DNA of 64,000 bases from Ipomoea triloba (GCF_003576645.1 NC_044929.1:22914561-22978560), one strand, 5' to 3'; shown: positions 20,067-33,017, counted from the stretch's first letter. The notes: generated by a model from the sequence alone, not told the origin. Numbers and translations: made by a program.

Positions 20067-23000
20067 ATGGCGGGTTCCGAGGATATTGTCCTTTCTGCAA
20101 CGATCAACCTTCTATCTGCATTTGCATTCCTAGTGGCCTTCGCAATTCTGCGACTTCAACCCTTCAACGATAGGGTGTACTTCCCAAAATGGTATTTGAA
20201 GGGCATACGCGCCAGCCCAAGAAGCTCTGGGCCTATTGTGAAGAAATTTGTGAATCTGGATTGCAACACCTACATAAGGTTCTTGAACTGGATGCCTGCA
20301 GCTCTCAAAATGCCACAGCCTGAGCTTATAGAACATGCAGGCCTTGATTCTGCGGTGTACATAAGGATTTATCTTCTTGGGTGAGTTGTTGAATGGCCTG
20401 TTTGGTAAATGATTGTTAGCCGATAGCTGTTAGCCGTTAGCTGATTGGGTTATAAGGTATAACTAGTTGATAACATTAGCTGACTATAGAAAGATGTTTG
20501 GTAAATTAGTTGTTAGCTGATTGGGTTAGAAGGTATAGTTAGTTGATAACATTAGTTGATTGTATAATGGTGTTTGGTAAATTAGTTGTTAGCTGATTGG
20601 ATTATAGGGTATAACTAGTTGATTAGCTGTTAGCTGATTGGGTTAGAGCGTACAACTAGTTGATAACATTAGCCTGTAGAAAGATGTTTGGTAAGTTAGT
20701 TGTTAACTGATAGTTGTTTGGTATAATATCTTTTCTCAAAAAACTAATTGAAATAGTTGCTTTGAACAGCTTTTTGAATTTTAGCATTTTGGAGTTAAAA
20801 AAGCTGATTAACTAAATATTTATATTAATTTTTTAACCAAGTCAAACAACTAATAGTGGTCAAATAAGACAAAATTAATTGATAAGCTAACTATTTTACC
20901 GAACAGGACCAATATAATCCCAATTTCTGGAGTTTTAAGTTGTCATCTCATCTGGAAACTACTGTACTGTTGTTGCAGACTGAAGATATTTCTTCCCATC
21001 ACAGTTCTTGCTTTAACTATCTTGGTACCTGTTAATTGCACCGGGAAATCGCTGGATAGGCACAAGGACTTGACATATAGTGCTATTGATAAGCTTTCAA
21101 TCTCAAATGTTGATGCTGGATCACCAAGGTAAGTATTCAAGTCGGTTTAGTTGTTACTTTGATAATTACAAGGTTTCAAGTCGTCTTTCTAGTTTGAGTC
21201 AGTTAGCGAAATTGATTTACCTCTTTATGTTTCTTTGACAGCTAACATCACAAGGCTGACACCGGCCAATTATGAACAATCTAAGCTGGTTTACCTCTTT
21301 GTGACCATTTGTCGGTTAAAGTCACAAGGTTGGGTCTAACCCTAACCGGCTATGGATAATCTAAGTTAGTTTAACTCCTTAGGGTCCTTTACTAGATAGG
21401 ATCATAAGGGTAGAGCCAGTCAATTATGGACAACCTAATCAGGTTTACTTCCTTGCAGTTCTTTGCCAATTAGAGCCACAAGTCTAGGACCGGCCTGTCA
21501 ACTAGAATCACAAGACAGGAGTCAGCCATTGATAACAATCTAATAACTTGGTTTATCTGCTTGTAGTCCTTTACCATTTACCGTTTAGGGTCACAAGGCT
21601 AAGTTTCCTCGTCATCAAAGATTGTTTAATTAGGGTGTTCATCCACTGTTATTGACCCTACAGTTGGCTAGTATCTTGCAGGTTATGGGCACACATAGGA
21701 ATGGCTTATGTGGTCACATTTTGGACCTTATATGCTCTCTACAAAGAGTACCAAATTATATCCACCTTAAGGCTGCAATTCTTGGCATCTTCAGAGCGTC
21801 GTCCTGATCAGTTCACTGTGGGTGCATATATATGTTCATCATCATATCAATTCATCTTTTGCTTATGATTACAACCTAACCCTAACCTCATTCCCTTTTT
21901 AAGGTTCTTGTGAGAAGTGTCCCTGCAGACCCTGATGAATCCATTAGTGATCATGTTGAACACTTCTTCTGTGTAAACCATCCAGAACGTTACCTTCTGC
22001 ACCAGGTTTAATTTGTTGATCTCCAATTAGCTACCTAGACTGCTGTTTTTCATCAGTTCTAAAAAACAATGTTTGTTTTTATGATGGCCTTAAAGTTGTG
22101 AAAGTTTTAGGTTGTGTACAATGCAAACAACCTGGCAAAATTGATGGAGAAGAAGAAGAATCTGACAAATTGGCTTGCTTACTACCAGACAAAGTATGAG
22201 AGAAATCCTAGCAACAAGCCAAGAACAAAGGTACTCATTTTTGAGCATAAATGTGATGATCTTTTTGGGGGGAGGCTGGTGAAGGGACAAGTTCAGAAAT
22301 TGGTGGCTAGGGGTTGTTGGGCGGAGGTTTGAAGGGCTAAATCTAACACCTCGCCTCTCCAAAATATGGCGGGTATAAGAAAATATGTCTTCGTTACGAG
22401 TTATAACTTTTGGCATAGTGATAAGCGTTTGATCTTAACAAGTGGTATAAGAGCCAAGTCACGGGTTGGCAGGTGCTAAGAGGTGGGAAGGGGGATTGAT
22501 TGGCGAAGGCTGGTAGCTAAAGGGATTGTTGGGCGGAGGCCTGAAGGGTCAAGTCCAGCACTCTGCCTCTCGAAAATATGACAGGTATAAAGAAATACGT
22601 TTTCACTACGAGCTATAACTTTTGGCATAGTGATAAACATTTGATCCTAACAAGTAGTACAAGAGTCAAGTCACGGGTTGGCGGATGCTAGGAGTGGGGA
22701 TTGATTGGCGAAGACTAGTAGCTAAAGGGATTGTTGGGCGGAGGCCTGAAGGGTCTAGTCCAGTACTCTGCCTTTTGAAAATATGGTAGATATAAGGAAA
22801 TAAAGTTGCTTCTGTGCTCAAATTATAGATTTTGACGTAATGGTATGCATTTGATCCTAACCATCTCTGTGGTATAATTCAAAGTCTCATGTTCAGTCAT
22901 GTATAGACAGGACCTTGGGGCCTTGTGGGAACAACAGTGGATGCCATTGACTACTATACTGCTGAGATACAGAAGTTCAGTGAAGAGGTAATTAAATTCA

Positions 23001-25032
23001 TTCACTCCCTCTGGCTATGAGTTATGATCTGTGTTTTTGCTGCTATCATAGATGACAGATTCATGTAGGAAGAGGCAGAAAGAGATAAAGTTCTGAACGA
23101 TCCAAAGGCGATAGTTCCTGCAGCATTCGTCTCATTTTCATCGCGGTGGGGAGCAGCGGTCTGTGCTCAAACAGAACAATCGAGCAATCCCACCATTTGG
23201 CTGACACAATGGGCACCAGAACCGCGTGATGTCTACTGGGATAATCTGTCCATTCCTTACGTCGAACTCAACATCAGACGCCTGTTAATGGGCGTCGCTT
23301 TGTTCTTCCTCACCTTCTTCTTTATGATCCCCATCGCCTTCATTCAATCCCTCGCGAGCATTGATGGCATTGAGAAGGTCTTCCCTTTCTTGAAGAAGCT
23401 GATAGAGGTGTAAGTGACTAAATGAGTTCCTGCTTCATAGATGTGGCTTCTCAAACGAGAGGTTTTAGGTTTGAACCCCAGTGTGGGGGTATTGACTCTT
23501 TGTGCTTCAATAGGTTGAGAAAGTATGTATGAACAGATACTGCATTGTAACAGAGTCAATAGTACTCAAAAAAAATGAGTTCCTGCTTCAGAAATTCTAG
23601 TGAGTCTTGGAGTTTTTGTTCACTGAATTTATGTCGCAGGGATGTTATCGAGGCGTTCATTCAGGGGTTTCTCCCCGGAATTGCGTTGAAGATATTTCTG
23701 ATTCTGCTCCCCTCAGTTCTGATGACCATGTCGAAAATAGAAGGCCATATAGCGCTGTCGGCCCTGGAGAGAACATCAGCTGCAAAGTATCATTTGTTTC
23801 TGTTCGTCAATGTATTCCTTGGAAGTATCATCACGGGAGCAGCATTCGAGCAGCTCCAGAAATTTATGCATCAGGCGCCCACCGAGTATGTTCCTTCTCT
23901 CTCTCTCTCTCTCTCTTTGAGCATATAATATATAAACATAAATGTGCAATCCAGCTATCAGGTTAGGCTTTTAGTTGAGATGGAGCACATGTTTCAATTC
24001 AGAAAAACACAGCCTGCAATGATCATGCTATGAAATGAAATTCTCTATTGTTTAACTTGCAGGATTCCGAGAACTATCGGGGTAGCCATTCCGATCAAGG
24101 CTACCTTCTTTATTACCTATATAATGGTTGATGGTTGGTCTGCCATTGCGGCAGAGATTCTTAGATTGTCTCCACTGATCATGTTTCACCTCAAGAACAG
24201 CTTTTTGGTGAAGACCGACCTGGACAGAGAGCAAGCGATGGATCCTGGTTCTATAACTTTCGCGGTATCAGAGCCTCGTATACAGCTCTATTTCCTGCTC
24301 GGACTTGTGTATTCTGTAGTCACTCCTGTGCTCCTCCCATTCATCATTGTTTTCTTTGCCTTTGCGTATCTCGTTTTTCGCCATCAGGTATGCTTGCTTG
24401 CTTGCTATCGCTTTCTGAAGCGACGAATTGATAGTTTCTGCAGGGAGAGGGGACTAATTGATAGTTTCTGTTGCAAGATCATCAATGTGTATGATCAGAA
24501 GTACGAGAGCGCTGCAGCTTTTTGGCCAGATGTGCATCGTCGGATCATCATTGGGTTGATAACCTCCCAGGTTCTGCTGATGGGGCTGATAAACACGAAA
24601 GAAATTCCCAGATCGACGCCTGTCATCCTGGTTCTCCCGATTATGACAATCTGGTTCAATCATTTCTGCAAGGGGAGATTCGAGTCTGCATTTGTCAAGT
24701 TCCCGTTGCAGGTCAGTAACGTGTAGTCTCACTATCAGCTTAAATTTTCTTCAGTTAGACCGCCTTTTTTGTCTGTAAAATCCACTGCCTGTACTACAGC
24801 TGCTACACTGCATCTGCAGGAAGCAATGGTGAGGGACACGTTAGAACGGGCAACAGAACCGAACCTGAACCTGAAAGTTTACCTGCAAGATGCATATGTT
24901 CATCCCGTCTTTAGGGGGGGCGAGCCGTTATCGCTCGATGTGGAGATGAACAGCCCGCTGGTTACCACCAAGAGAAGTTCGCGCAAAAGTAGTAACATAG
25001 GGTCTCACTACAGCGCTCCGGGTCGCATCTGA
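20067..25032 (+). CDS. OSCA1: OSCA1-like hyperosmolality-gated Ca2+ channel (CSC1-like)
   Basis: Family members are plasma-membrane, mechanosensitive, osmotically gated calcium-permeable channels. Eleven exons fit: 20067-20380, 20979-21128, 21682-21817, 21904-22005, 22111-22230, 22907-22987, 23069-23409, 23640-23885, 24063-24387, 24478-24711 and 24820-25032. They total 2262 nt and 753 aa, close to the 772 aa of Arabidopsis OSCA1.1. The order is an N-terminal membrane segment, RLQPFNDRVYFPKWYLKGIR, a cytosolic PHM7-type domain (RPDQFTVLVRSVPADPDES ... VVYNANNLAKLMEKK), then the C-terminal multi-span channel domain (FFLTFFFMIPIAFIQSLA ... VDGWSAIAAEIL ... SAAAFWPDVH). The tail contains DTLERATEPNLNLKVYLQDA. 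The start is the ATG at 20067 (MAGSEDIVLSATINLLSAF). Introns 1, 2, 5 and 7 contain transposon insertions. The 90-nt intron 9 is free of stops and in frame. Confidence 0.93.
20395..20910. mobile_element. MITE (GGCCTGTTTGGTAAAT ends) with internal amplification
   Basis: Begins GGCCTGTTTGGTAAAT and ends ATTTTACCGAACAGGACC, an imperfect terminal inverted repeat. It shares its right part (CTTTTCTCAAAAA, GAATTTTAGCATTTTGGA, AACTAATAGTGGTCAAATAAG) with the shorter copy at 39123-39403. The left part contains several tandem copies of a TTAGCTGATTGGGTTA ... TGTTTGGTAAATTAG unit, which makes it 516 bp against 281 bp. It starts 14 bases after the OSCA1 intron-1 donor site. Confidence 0.8.
21190..21605. 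repeat. Tandem SINE-tail-like repeats in OSCA1 intron 2
   Basis: About four diverged copies of a phrase such as AATTATGAACAATCTAA...GGTTTAC...TTTG(C/T)C...AGAGTCACAAG occur in a row. The same phrase forms the 3' half of the complete SINE at 46769-46981. It recurs at about 34510-34680, 36400-36450, 36770-36820, 45140-45220 and 61640-61720. Confidence 0.6.
22315..22863 (+). mobile_element. Tandem TRIM array (three LTRs) in OSCA1 intron 5
   Basis: Three LTRs of about 126-132 bp lie at 22315-22440, 22527-22652 and 22732-22863. Each starts TGTTGGGCGGAGG and ends TTGATC(C/T)TAAC(A). The first two are followed by primer-binding-like sequences (AGTGGTATAAGAGCC at 22441, decayed at 22653) resembling the initiator-Met tRNA site of plant LTR elements. 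The internal regions are only about 80 bp with no coding capacity. Shared internal LTRs suggest unequal recombination between copies of a terminal-repeat retrotransposon in miniature. Confidence 0.78.
23421..23590 (+). mobile_element. SINE with 17-bp target duplication in OSCA1 intron 7
   Basis: The body at 23438-23573 is flanked by perfect direct repeats AATGAGTTCCTGCTTCA (23421-23437 and 23574-23590). It contains a B-box-like GGTTTGAACCCC, the phrases GGTATTGACTCT, CAATAGGTTGAGAAAG and CAGAGTCAATAGTACT, and an A-rich end. A related copy lies at about 59366-59487. It sits 11 bases after the exon-7 donor site. Confidence 0.85.
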
Positions 25033-25851
25033 TTGGATCAAAGCATACATTCTCCATGACTCCTCAACTTGCAGCTTTGATTCTTCTTGGGTGAGAGCTG
25101 TGAGTGTCATTCTGCAAAATGTTTCAGAAGTTGCAGATGCATCACTACTGAAACAGGAAGAAGAAACCATCTAATTTGAGGCTGATTAGCATGTCACCAA
25201 CATGCCACAAGCATATAGCTTTGCCACATTTGAACTTGTTTGTTTCTTTAGTATCCCTATCACTATGAGACTAATCTAATCCAAAATGCACTGACAAGTG
25301 TGAAATGTGACTCTTACTCTTACTCGAGAGCCAAGACATAATAAAAAATGCTATCTAATATCCCTATTACTATGTAACTAATCCAATCTAAATTGTGCTG
25401 ACAAGTTTGAAGTGCAACTGTTACTCTTATTCAAGAGTCAAGACACACAAGGAAAAATGATGACCCATAACTAACTCTTTAACATGATGCAAAAAATTGA
25501 TGTAAAACATTTTATCACGTGACACACGTAGAACTGTTTAACATTACGCACACGTACAAAAATCAATCATATAAACTGAAACAAAGTGTAGGAACTATTG
25601 CTAGTTTCACTATTTTCCTAGAGGAAATTGGGGGATTATATAAGGAATAAAGATTGAGACAAGATTGCAAGAAGGTGAAACTGTTGGTTACAGAGATGGA
25701 ATATACACAATAGTCAACAGTCCATGATAACAGTAAAAAGCTACTAAAACAATTCAAGTCAGTAGCCTGTAATTAACAAAAAGAACTTCCTAAAATGGTA
25801 AAAGACATAGTTGATTAACCTCTATCTGTAACTTGATTCATCTTACGAAAT
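25033..25851. other. Convergent 3' region between OSCA1 and MED33 genes
   Basis: Holds the 3' ends of both genes. A diverged tandem duplication with a period of about 118 bp is present: TATCCCTAT(C/T)ACTATG ... ACTAATC ... TGACAAGT(G/T)TGAA ... GAG(C/T)CAAGACA at about 25250-25339 and 25368-25447. No additional gene is seen. Confidence 0.55.
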
Positions 25852-28800
25852 TCACACTCCACTTTCTATGATCATTTCAGCAGCTGCACCCATTCCTCGG
25901 ACTCCGCTAACTCCAAGAAGTCCGAGAGCCAACTCCTCCTCGTTCCACTGCTTCAATCCCCTGCTCAGCTGCTTAACGACGCCTACATCCACCTCGGTCA
26001 TCCAGTTTGGTGTGCAGTTGACCATCATGATTACGAAACCCAAGACATACGCTCTCCATGTTGCCCCGTTGCATCCTAGAGTTATCTTCCCTTCGAGTGC
26101 GCTTGCAAGAAACTCCATGTGCGTGGCAAGCACCTTGGCGCGCCTAGAAGCCATTGCCGTTGAGTCCACCCCCATTGCAAATGTTAAGGAGAGCACTGCA
26201 AAGAATGCGAGGGCATAGCCCCTCAGCATTTCGACCATGCCCCCCGAGCCTCCAGTTTGGGGTTCAGATGCGTGTACTGATATGAACCAAGATGGCAATG
26301 TTTCCTTTACCAGCGATTGGACTAAACCCAAGCCACCTGTAATCCAAACTAAAGAAGCACCCAGCGAAGCTGCTAGCTTGACACGTGTTATGGCTGCAGC
26401 GAGCGAGACCTGACCGTATCTCATACCATATTTTGTTTTCTTGAGTTTCTCCAGGTTTTCCGGTGGTAACCCACTGTTTGCAATGTCTCTAACAAAACAC
26501 ATCAGAAGGGAAACGATTTCTTCCGCCATAAACAGGACATTCCTAACAGCTCGATGCACACGCAAGTACATTATACCAGGAGCAACAGGAGAAATGCCAT
26601 CAGAAAAATGAGAGCCAAATCCATGACCAAGAAGTGCACCAACGCCACCACTGCTTGCTGTAATAGAAGTATTTAGCCCCAATGTAGCTCTGAAGCAGAC
26701 CCGAAGGAGTTGAACTACTGCATCGCTGTTGTGGTGGAATACAGTACGGGATGCAGAGAAGACAAGGAAGTCACTCCACCGTTTTACCTTCTGAGCCCAG
26801 AGAGAGGCTATGACAGGCATGCATGGCCAGGGACACCCAGTGGCCAGGTTACTCAATGCAGGGCCAACCAAGTTTAGAAAGCGGTCAGTGGCTCTATCAA
26901 GTTTATAAGTAATGGTGAGACTAACAAGTGCTGCCAGAGGTAGAGGTAAAGTAGATGGGGAGGTTCCACCTACGGTTGAAACAAAAGCATTAGTTTGGAA
27001 TATAGTGATTAAATAACATGTCTGATGTTTCTAGCATGCAAATATAAAAGGTTCTAATAAATCAAGGTCCACTACAGATGCAATCATTACTAAACAGTTT
27101 GAAAGAGATTTTGAGATAATAAAAAATAAAAATAAAATAAAGCATTTCAGAAATTTTCTTGTCCAAAAGCATTTGGTATAGCAAGATCAGGAAATGAGTC
27201 CATACCAACAGCAAGACTAGGGACATTAACGCCAGTGGCAGCTAAGATTTTCTTTATCTGTTGCTCAACCAAGGCTAAATTTGCAGCTGGACTTGGCCAA
27301 TCAGTTCCATTCATGGAGGCAGGCTTCCAAAGCCCTCTCGTTACTTCAGATGAGAAGTAACTTACAATTGTTGCCAAAGAAGCCGGAAAGAAATCAGCAA
27401 GGTCCTTAAGCCCTGAGAGAGAGTTCATGGTATTACATGAAAGCAGCAAGTTAAAGAGGAAAGAGAACTGGTTAAAGCATCTTCGCATAGATATCATGTC
27501 ACCATTTTCCAGGTAAGCTATTTACAAAGCACTAAACATGACTATACATCCAGGATGTCAAATGCAAACGCAGGGAATCACACAAGCAGTTAGGTATAAA
27601 ATCATGTCTGCCTTGAACACAAAAAATGGACCAAACTATTTGTGTTGTTTCCTTCTTATAGGCAAAATAGATTGAGCTATGGCTAAATCATACCAATTTG
27701 ATCTTTGAAGAGAATTACAGCGGTGGGCAAACCAATAATGTCCCTTAAAAGTTGTTAAAGGACAAATACTAACTAATGGAGGCATTACCTCAAGGCTCAA
27801 GGACAAAAATCTAGCATCTTATCCCTTGAAAGCCTTTTAGGACAAAAATCTTTTAACAACAATATTTATATTGTCTGTTAAACTGCAGTTCTTGTAGTCT
27901 TTCCTCTCTCCTTCATGCAAGCCAACAGCATAGACTTCCCACAAATTTCAGACAAGCATTTTCATAATGTAGAGAAAATGTTCAATGGATAGTCATATAC
28001 TAACCTGTAGCTAGTTCACGTGGTGAAAGCCGTCCATGGGCACACGCTGTTAGGGCAGCATCAAGCACAAATGGAATGGCTTCTAAAATATCCCATGCAG
28101 GTATTTTAAGACGCATAGACAAATCTTCTCCAGACCCAGATGAGTTACTACTTCCAGAAGTAGTAGGTTGTGCACCCCTACTTATTTTTCTGAACATGAA
28201 ATTCAGAAGTGCTTCAAAAACTTGATGGACAGGAGTTCCAGGTACAAGACCAGAAAGTGTTGAAGCAATACACGTCTGATTTTGCCTGTACCAACATTTT
28301 AACTTTGGAAACGAGTCCATGAATATGGGTTCTCTAAACCATGGCTCTAAAAGTCTTGAAAACCGCTTGCACTTGATTTGGTTTTGTGTATTTTCATTCG
28401 CAGACAACTGACAGTTGCGCACCAATAATAAATATTCAGGAGTTAAATTGGATCCCACAGGACGCAATTCTCCCATTACATGTTCAATAGGTGGCTGATC
28501 GAATCTCCACAACTTCAGCAGAAGAGTAAACGCATTTGAAAATACAGCATGGGAAGATATTTCCTCCCCGGTTGTAAGAGTACATGAAATATTGGGTGCA
28601 CAAGAACCGAAGATCTCACAGATTGGCATTAATGCACCAGCAAGTTGTGGAACCTATAAAAAAATAAAAAAAAATATAGTTAGATATCAAACCATAAGTC
28701 CCACGATGTTCATCTTCTCCCTCTAAGATTCCTACTCTTCATAAAATTTATTTATCTTCTACATTGCTCATATATCCCTGTTAATGAAATGTAAAGTCAA

Positions 28801-31800
28801 ATATGTTTTAAGCTCTATCAGCTGTCTATTCACAATCTGAATTTATGAAGGAAGGTCCTTCCACAACCACATTTTAAAAGCCTTCTATTTATAATATTAA
28901 TAGTTACACCCAATGACTCTTCATGCAAAACCTGGTTATGTACATAGCTTTTGACAATTATCCTGAACATTTATCAGCCATAAGATAAGGACTTCAAGAT
29001 TATCAGGTCCAATTACTAATTAGTTGACATTGACAATAACTTCAGAATAAGAAACTAGCATATGAGGTTCAACCTACCAATCCATGCAAGGAAAAAATCT
29101 GTATACAATCGACAGATGATATTCCGACAAGAAGAACATTCAGATATGGAGCATAACCTATCAAATGGCTTTCACTTCCAGTGTAGTCTTTAGGTACTGG
29201 AGGTGAAAGCAGTCTTGTGATGAACAGAACAATATGTTCCTGCAAGCACACAGAGAAAACCATATTTGAATTAAGAAACTTCGTTTTACCTTTTGATAAG
29301 TACTCCACAATAAAAGACAACTAATTTCTAACAAGAATAGAAAGCAAGTCTAATTCTAAGAAAGCACTATATCATAAAAGTAAGTCAGTGGTGACCGTTG
29401 ACATTTATCCTATAGACATTACATAGTTCAGAGTACCTGTATATTCCAACCACGAGTAAGAGATGATCCACAGAGAACTGTAGCAGCAGAAATCTTCTCA
29501 TCATCTGAACCACTGACTGCAATCTCATATATTTTCTCTATTTCTGCTAAACTTCCATCAAATCCATGAGCCAAAAGGGTGAGCAGAGTGATGTGAAGAA
29601 ATGCTAAGGAACACACTAACCACATAACTTTTTTTATGGGAATTATTGACTGGGAAGTTATTTAACTATCATCCAAATGGTCAGTGAACTCTAGACATTT
29701 AACAGGTATCTAATCCAGGACTCAAAAACCAAGGGAGAAAATTTTTCAGAAGTGATGTTATATATGCCTGGCAATTCTAATGCTTAAATGAATTTTTCAA
29801 AAATCATTTGGAGTGTGTTTATTCCAAAAAGAGTTAGGCATGCATGCATCATAGCCCTTCAACTACCATCTAAAGGCCTAAAAGACTCCCTTTGCAATTA
29901 GCAGATCAGAATAATAACACAACAAAGCTCTAACCTTTTGTTAAATATTTAGATTGCATCAAGCTGTGGCAGTGTATTATGAAACTTGATAGGATAAATC
30001 ACCATCACCCAATATTAATTTTTCATTATTTGATATATCTAGTCTGCTAGTCACCCGATATTTATATACCCGGTACTTATTGGAATTTCTCCTCTAATTC
30101 TGTCTTAATAAATCATCTTATTTCTTTAACACGAACAAGAACACCAAGCAATAATTTTTTAGTGGCAGGCTCCATATATTACTTAACTGAATGAAGTGAT
30201 CATGAAGAAATCTGGCAATGGAAAGCAGGAAATTTTATAACTTAAAACTATTGGTATACCTTGAGGCTGGTGTTGAAACCAACACACTTATCACTGAAGG
30301 AGTTATAGGAGACCCTTTCATCAATGAAGACCAGCCAGGTATTTGGCCTGAAATGCCACAAGGTATTTGATTGCATCGACCTTTTACATAGCCAGGCCAG
30401 AAATAAGCAGATGTATCCAAAATATTTCTGGCAATGCAAGCCTCAACAACCAGGTGTCTCAAGTTTCCAGCTACAAGCAACCACAATCAATCACATGCAT
30501 CAATGTTTTATTCGGTGACATGTTGAAAAGTGTATAGGGATGACAGAAAATACTAACCGCAATTCATAGGCATGTCATTCATGCTCATGCCATCAAAGTA
30601 CCCACTCGGAATCGTTAGACCAGAAAGAAACATCATCGCTTTTGCAGCGGCTTGATTTGCCACTGATGCCACTTGTAGTGGTGGAGTCAATAAACCTTCA
30701 TAATCATCTAACTGTTTAAGGCTTGAAACCAAGTCTTGACGACGCTCTCCCACAGACTCTTTTCCTTGATTGGCAAGGTTAAGTTCCTTTTCCTCCTCCT
30801 CAATAATGTTAACAATTGCAAGTGGTGTAATTGACAATAACATGCATAAACATGTATCAAGGCGGGGTACTGGTCCTTCACTTGAATGCCTTTCCTAAAT
30901 GGATAGGAAATAATACCAAAATAAATACAGTGCCAGTTACATTTATATCCTAAATAAATGAAACTTCACTTGGTGTCATTTGAAACAAAGTGTGCCCAGG
31001 GCTCTAGACTAAGTTAAATAAGAGAATGAATAATTATCACTCACTCTTTGGACAAGCCGCAGTGCTGCAATCCATAATCCAAGAAATGTGTCCTGCCAAG
31101 TGGTACGGTAAACTGCCTGAAGAGCCTTCACTAGAACTGAAATACTAATCTAATTAGCATTAGGTGAAAGTAAAATTTAACTCCTATAGAACTACAATAG
31201 TGATCTAGTCAGCACCAGGTGAAAGTAAATTTAACTACTAGAATATGAATTATAGGGTGTAATTACCAGTGAGTGTCTCTGCAGCGCTTGTAGCTGCCAC
31301 TTGTGTCCCATCCATGGCGTCTTCAAGAAAGAGGTCAATGGGCAGCCAGTAAGCTGATGGACTGGTACCATGACATTGGCTGGCAGAAGATACAAGAGAA
31401 GAAGTCACTACCGCATTAAACCGGTGCAGTGTGCTTGTTTTGCATTCAATTGGCAGGAATGCATTTGTATCAGATGTTAGCTGCAACAGAGCCTCTGGGG
31501 AAATAGTTTTTGAATTTCTCAATGCTGTTGAGTTTGAAGCAAGCAGCCGCAAATGCTGGATAAAGGACTCCCAGTGAGCAGGCCTAAGGAGAAGAAGTAA
31601 TGCAATTATATTATGTATATAGATAATTAGATAGGAAAATTGTGTGTACTCTTGGGAGTAAAACTCCTACAACATATCTTAATTTTATTGGAAGAAAAAA
31701 GGAAATGAATAAAAATTGTGGTTCACTTTTATTCTGAATCAATCAGAACATGCTACTTCAACAAGGAGTAAAAAATGGACTAAAAAGTGGAAGTGAGTAT

Positions 31801-33017
31801 AGTATTATTCCAAAATACACACACACACAATATTTTTTTTTTAAAAAATGCAGAAAGAAATAGGTGCAAGAATGCATTTTGCATAGAGAAATGTGAAAAA
31901 GCATTTTTGAGTCACATTCATGAGAAATCCATAGTTGGAGTAGAGAAACAGATTTCTTCTAGTATGGAGCATTAAAGAGAAGACACTAAAAGGTATATAA
32001 TCCTACATGTTCACGCGCACCAAGTAAAGGATCCTAGAAGTCACTTTGTTCCGGAAAAATTCACCAAGTATTTCAGTAGCCATTATGGTATTCTTTTTAA
32101 ACAATAACTCATGTTGTTCTGCCTTCTTCGCGTCAAAAGTATCCCGGTTGTCTATTTCCATGTCTTGTGTCCTGACTAGCCACCTAGATTCCTTTTCAGT
32201 GGTGAGCTCCAGCAATCCCTCATCATCAAGTGATGCATCAACTAAACCCCACACAATTGCAAAAACAAATTCCACCATTATCAACCCAGCTTCACATTCT
32301 GGAAGCCCGAAAATCTGTGAAAGATTAAGAGCCTCGTTGATGGATGCCATAATCCTGCATTTGCATATTCAGTCATGCCAAAAATTTACACACCGAACAT
32401 AATCATATTTAAATCATTTCAATCATCTCAAAACAAATATCAAAAGGCCATGGCCATACTTTTGATGATTTGGACCATTAATCATAGATGTCAATGAAAA
32501 GACATATCGTTTCAGAAGCTCCATATACAGTCTATAGGCCACTGGATAGCTCCTTCTGTTCGGAATTACTCTGCAATAAAACATAAATACTCCATAAAAC
32601 TCAATTCAAATTTCAAACACTCTGCAATAAAAGATAAATACTCCATAAAACTGAATTCAAATTTCAAACCACAGCCACAATCAAATAAGTTTTACAGTGG
32701 AAAATGTAAAAATCTATTGCTAGCAGAAGAGGATACCTGGAAAAGAGAAGAGCGAGAACGTAGAGCGGAGGCACAACCCTGATAGTCAAGGCTTTCTCGA
32801 GGAACTTCCAAGTGATAGGAACGTTATTGGCCCAGCAGATGTGGGAGACGAGGAGCGCGGCGACGTCGGTGGAAGGCACGGCGACGCCGGCGGCGTTGAG
32901 AGTGGAGGAGAGCTGCATGGCGTACACCAGGGGGTCAGTGCCCCTTTCCTGAGCCAGTTTAGTGAGCTCCAGAGCAGTATCCCACCAGTGGCTGGGCTGT
33001 ACGGTCACCACCGCCAT
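25852..33017 (-). CDS. MED33A: Mediator tail subunit 33 (MED33/REF4-RFR1 family)
   Basis: MED33 is a plant-specific nuclear Mediator tail subunit; Arabidopsis REF4 and RFR1 restrain phenylpropanoid biosynthesis. Twelve exons fit on the minus strand: 33017-32737, 32570-32460, 32354-32007, 31583-31267, 31136-31045, 30894-30558, 30470-30260, 29551-29437, 29239-29078, 28653-28005, 27412-27206 and 26969-25852. They total 3948 nt and 1315 aa, close to the about 1309 aa of Arabidopsis MED33A. Recognisable family stretches include VSHICWANNVPITWKFLEKA, YWLPIDLFLEDAMDGTQV, VEACIARNILDTSAYFWPG, DEKISAATVLCGSSLTRGW and LLSPPVPKDYTGSESHLI. The last exon encodes 372 residues with several hydrophobic helices, as in the family. 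The start MAVVTVQPSHWWDTALELTK is the first ATG in a GC-rich first exon. MED33A or MED33B orthology cannot be decided here. Confidence 0.92.
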
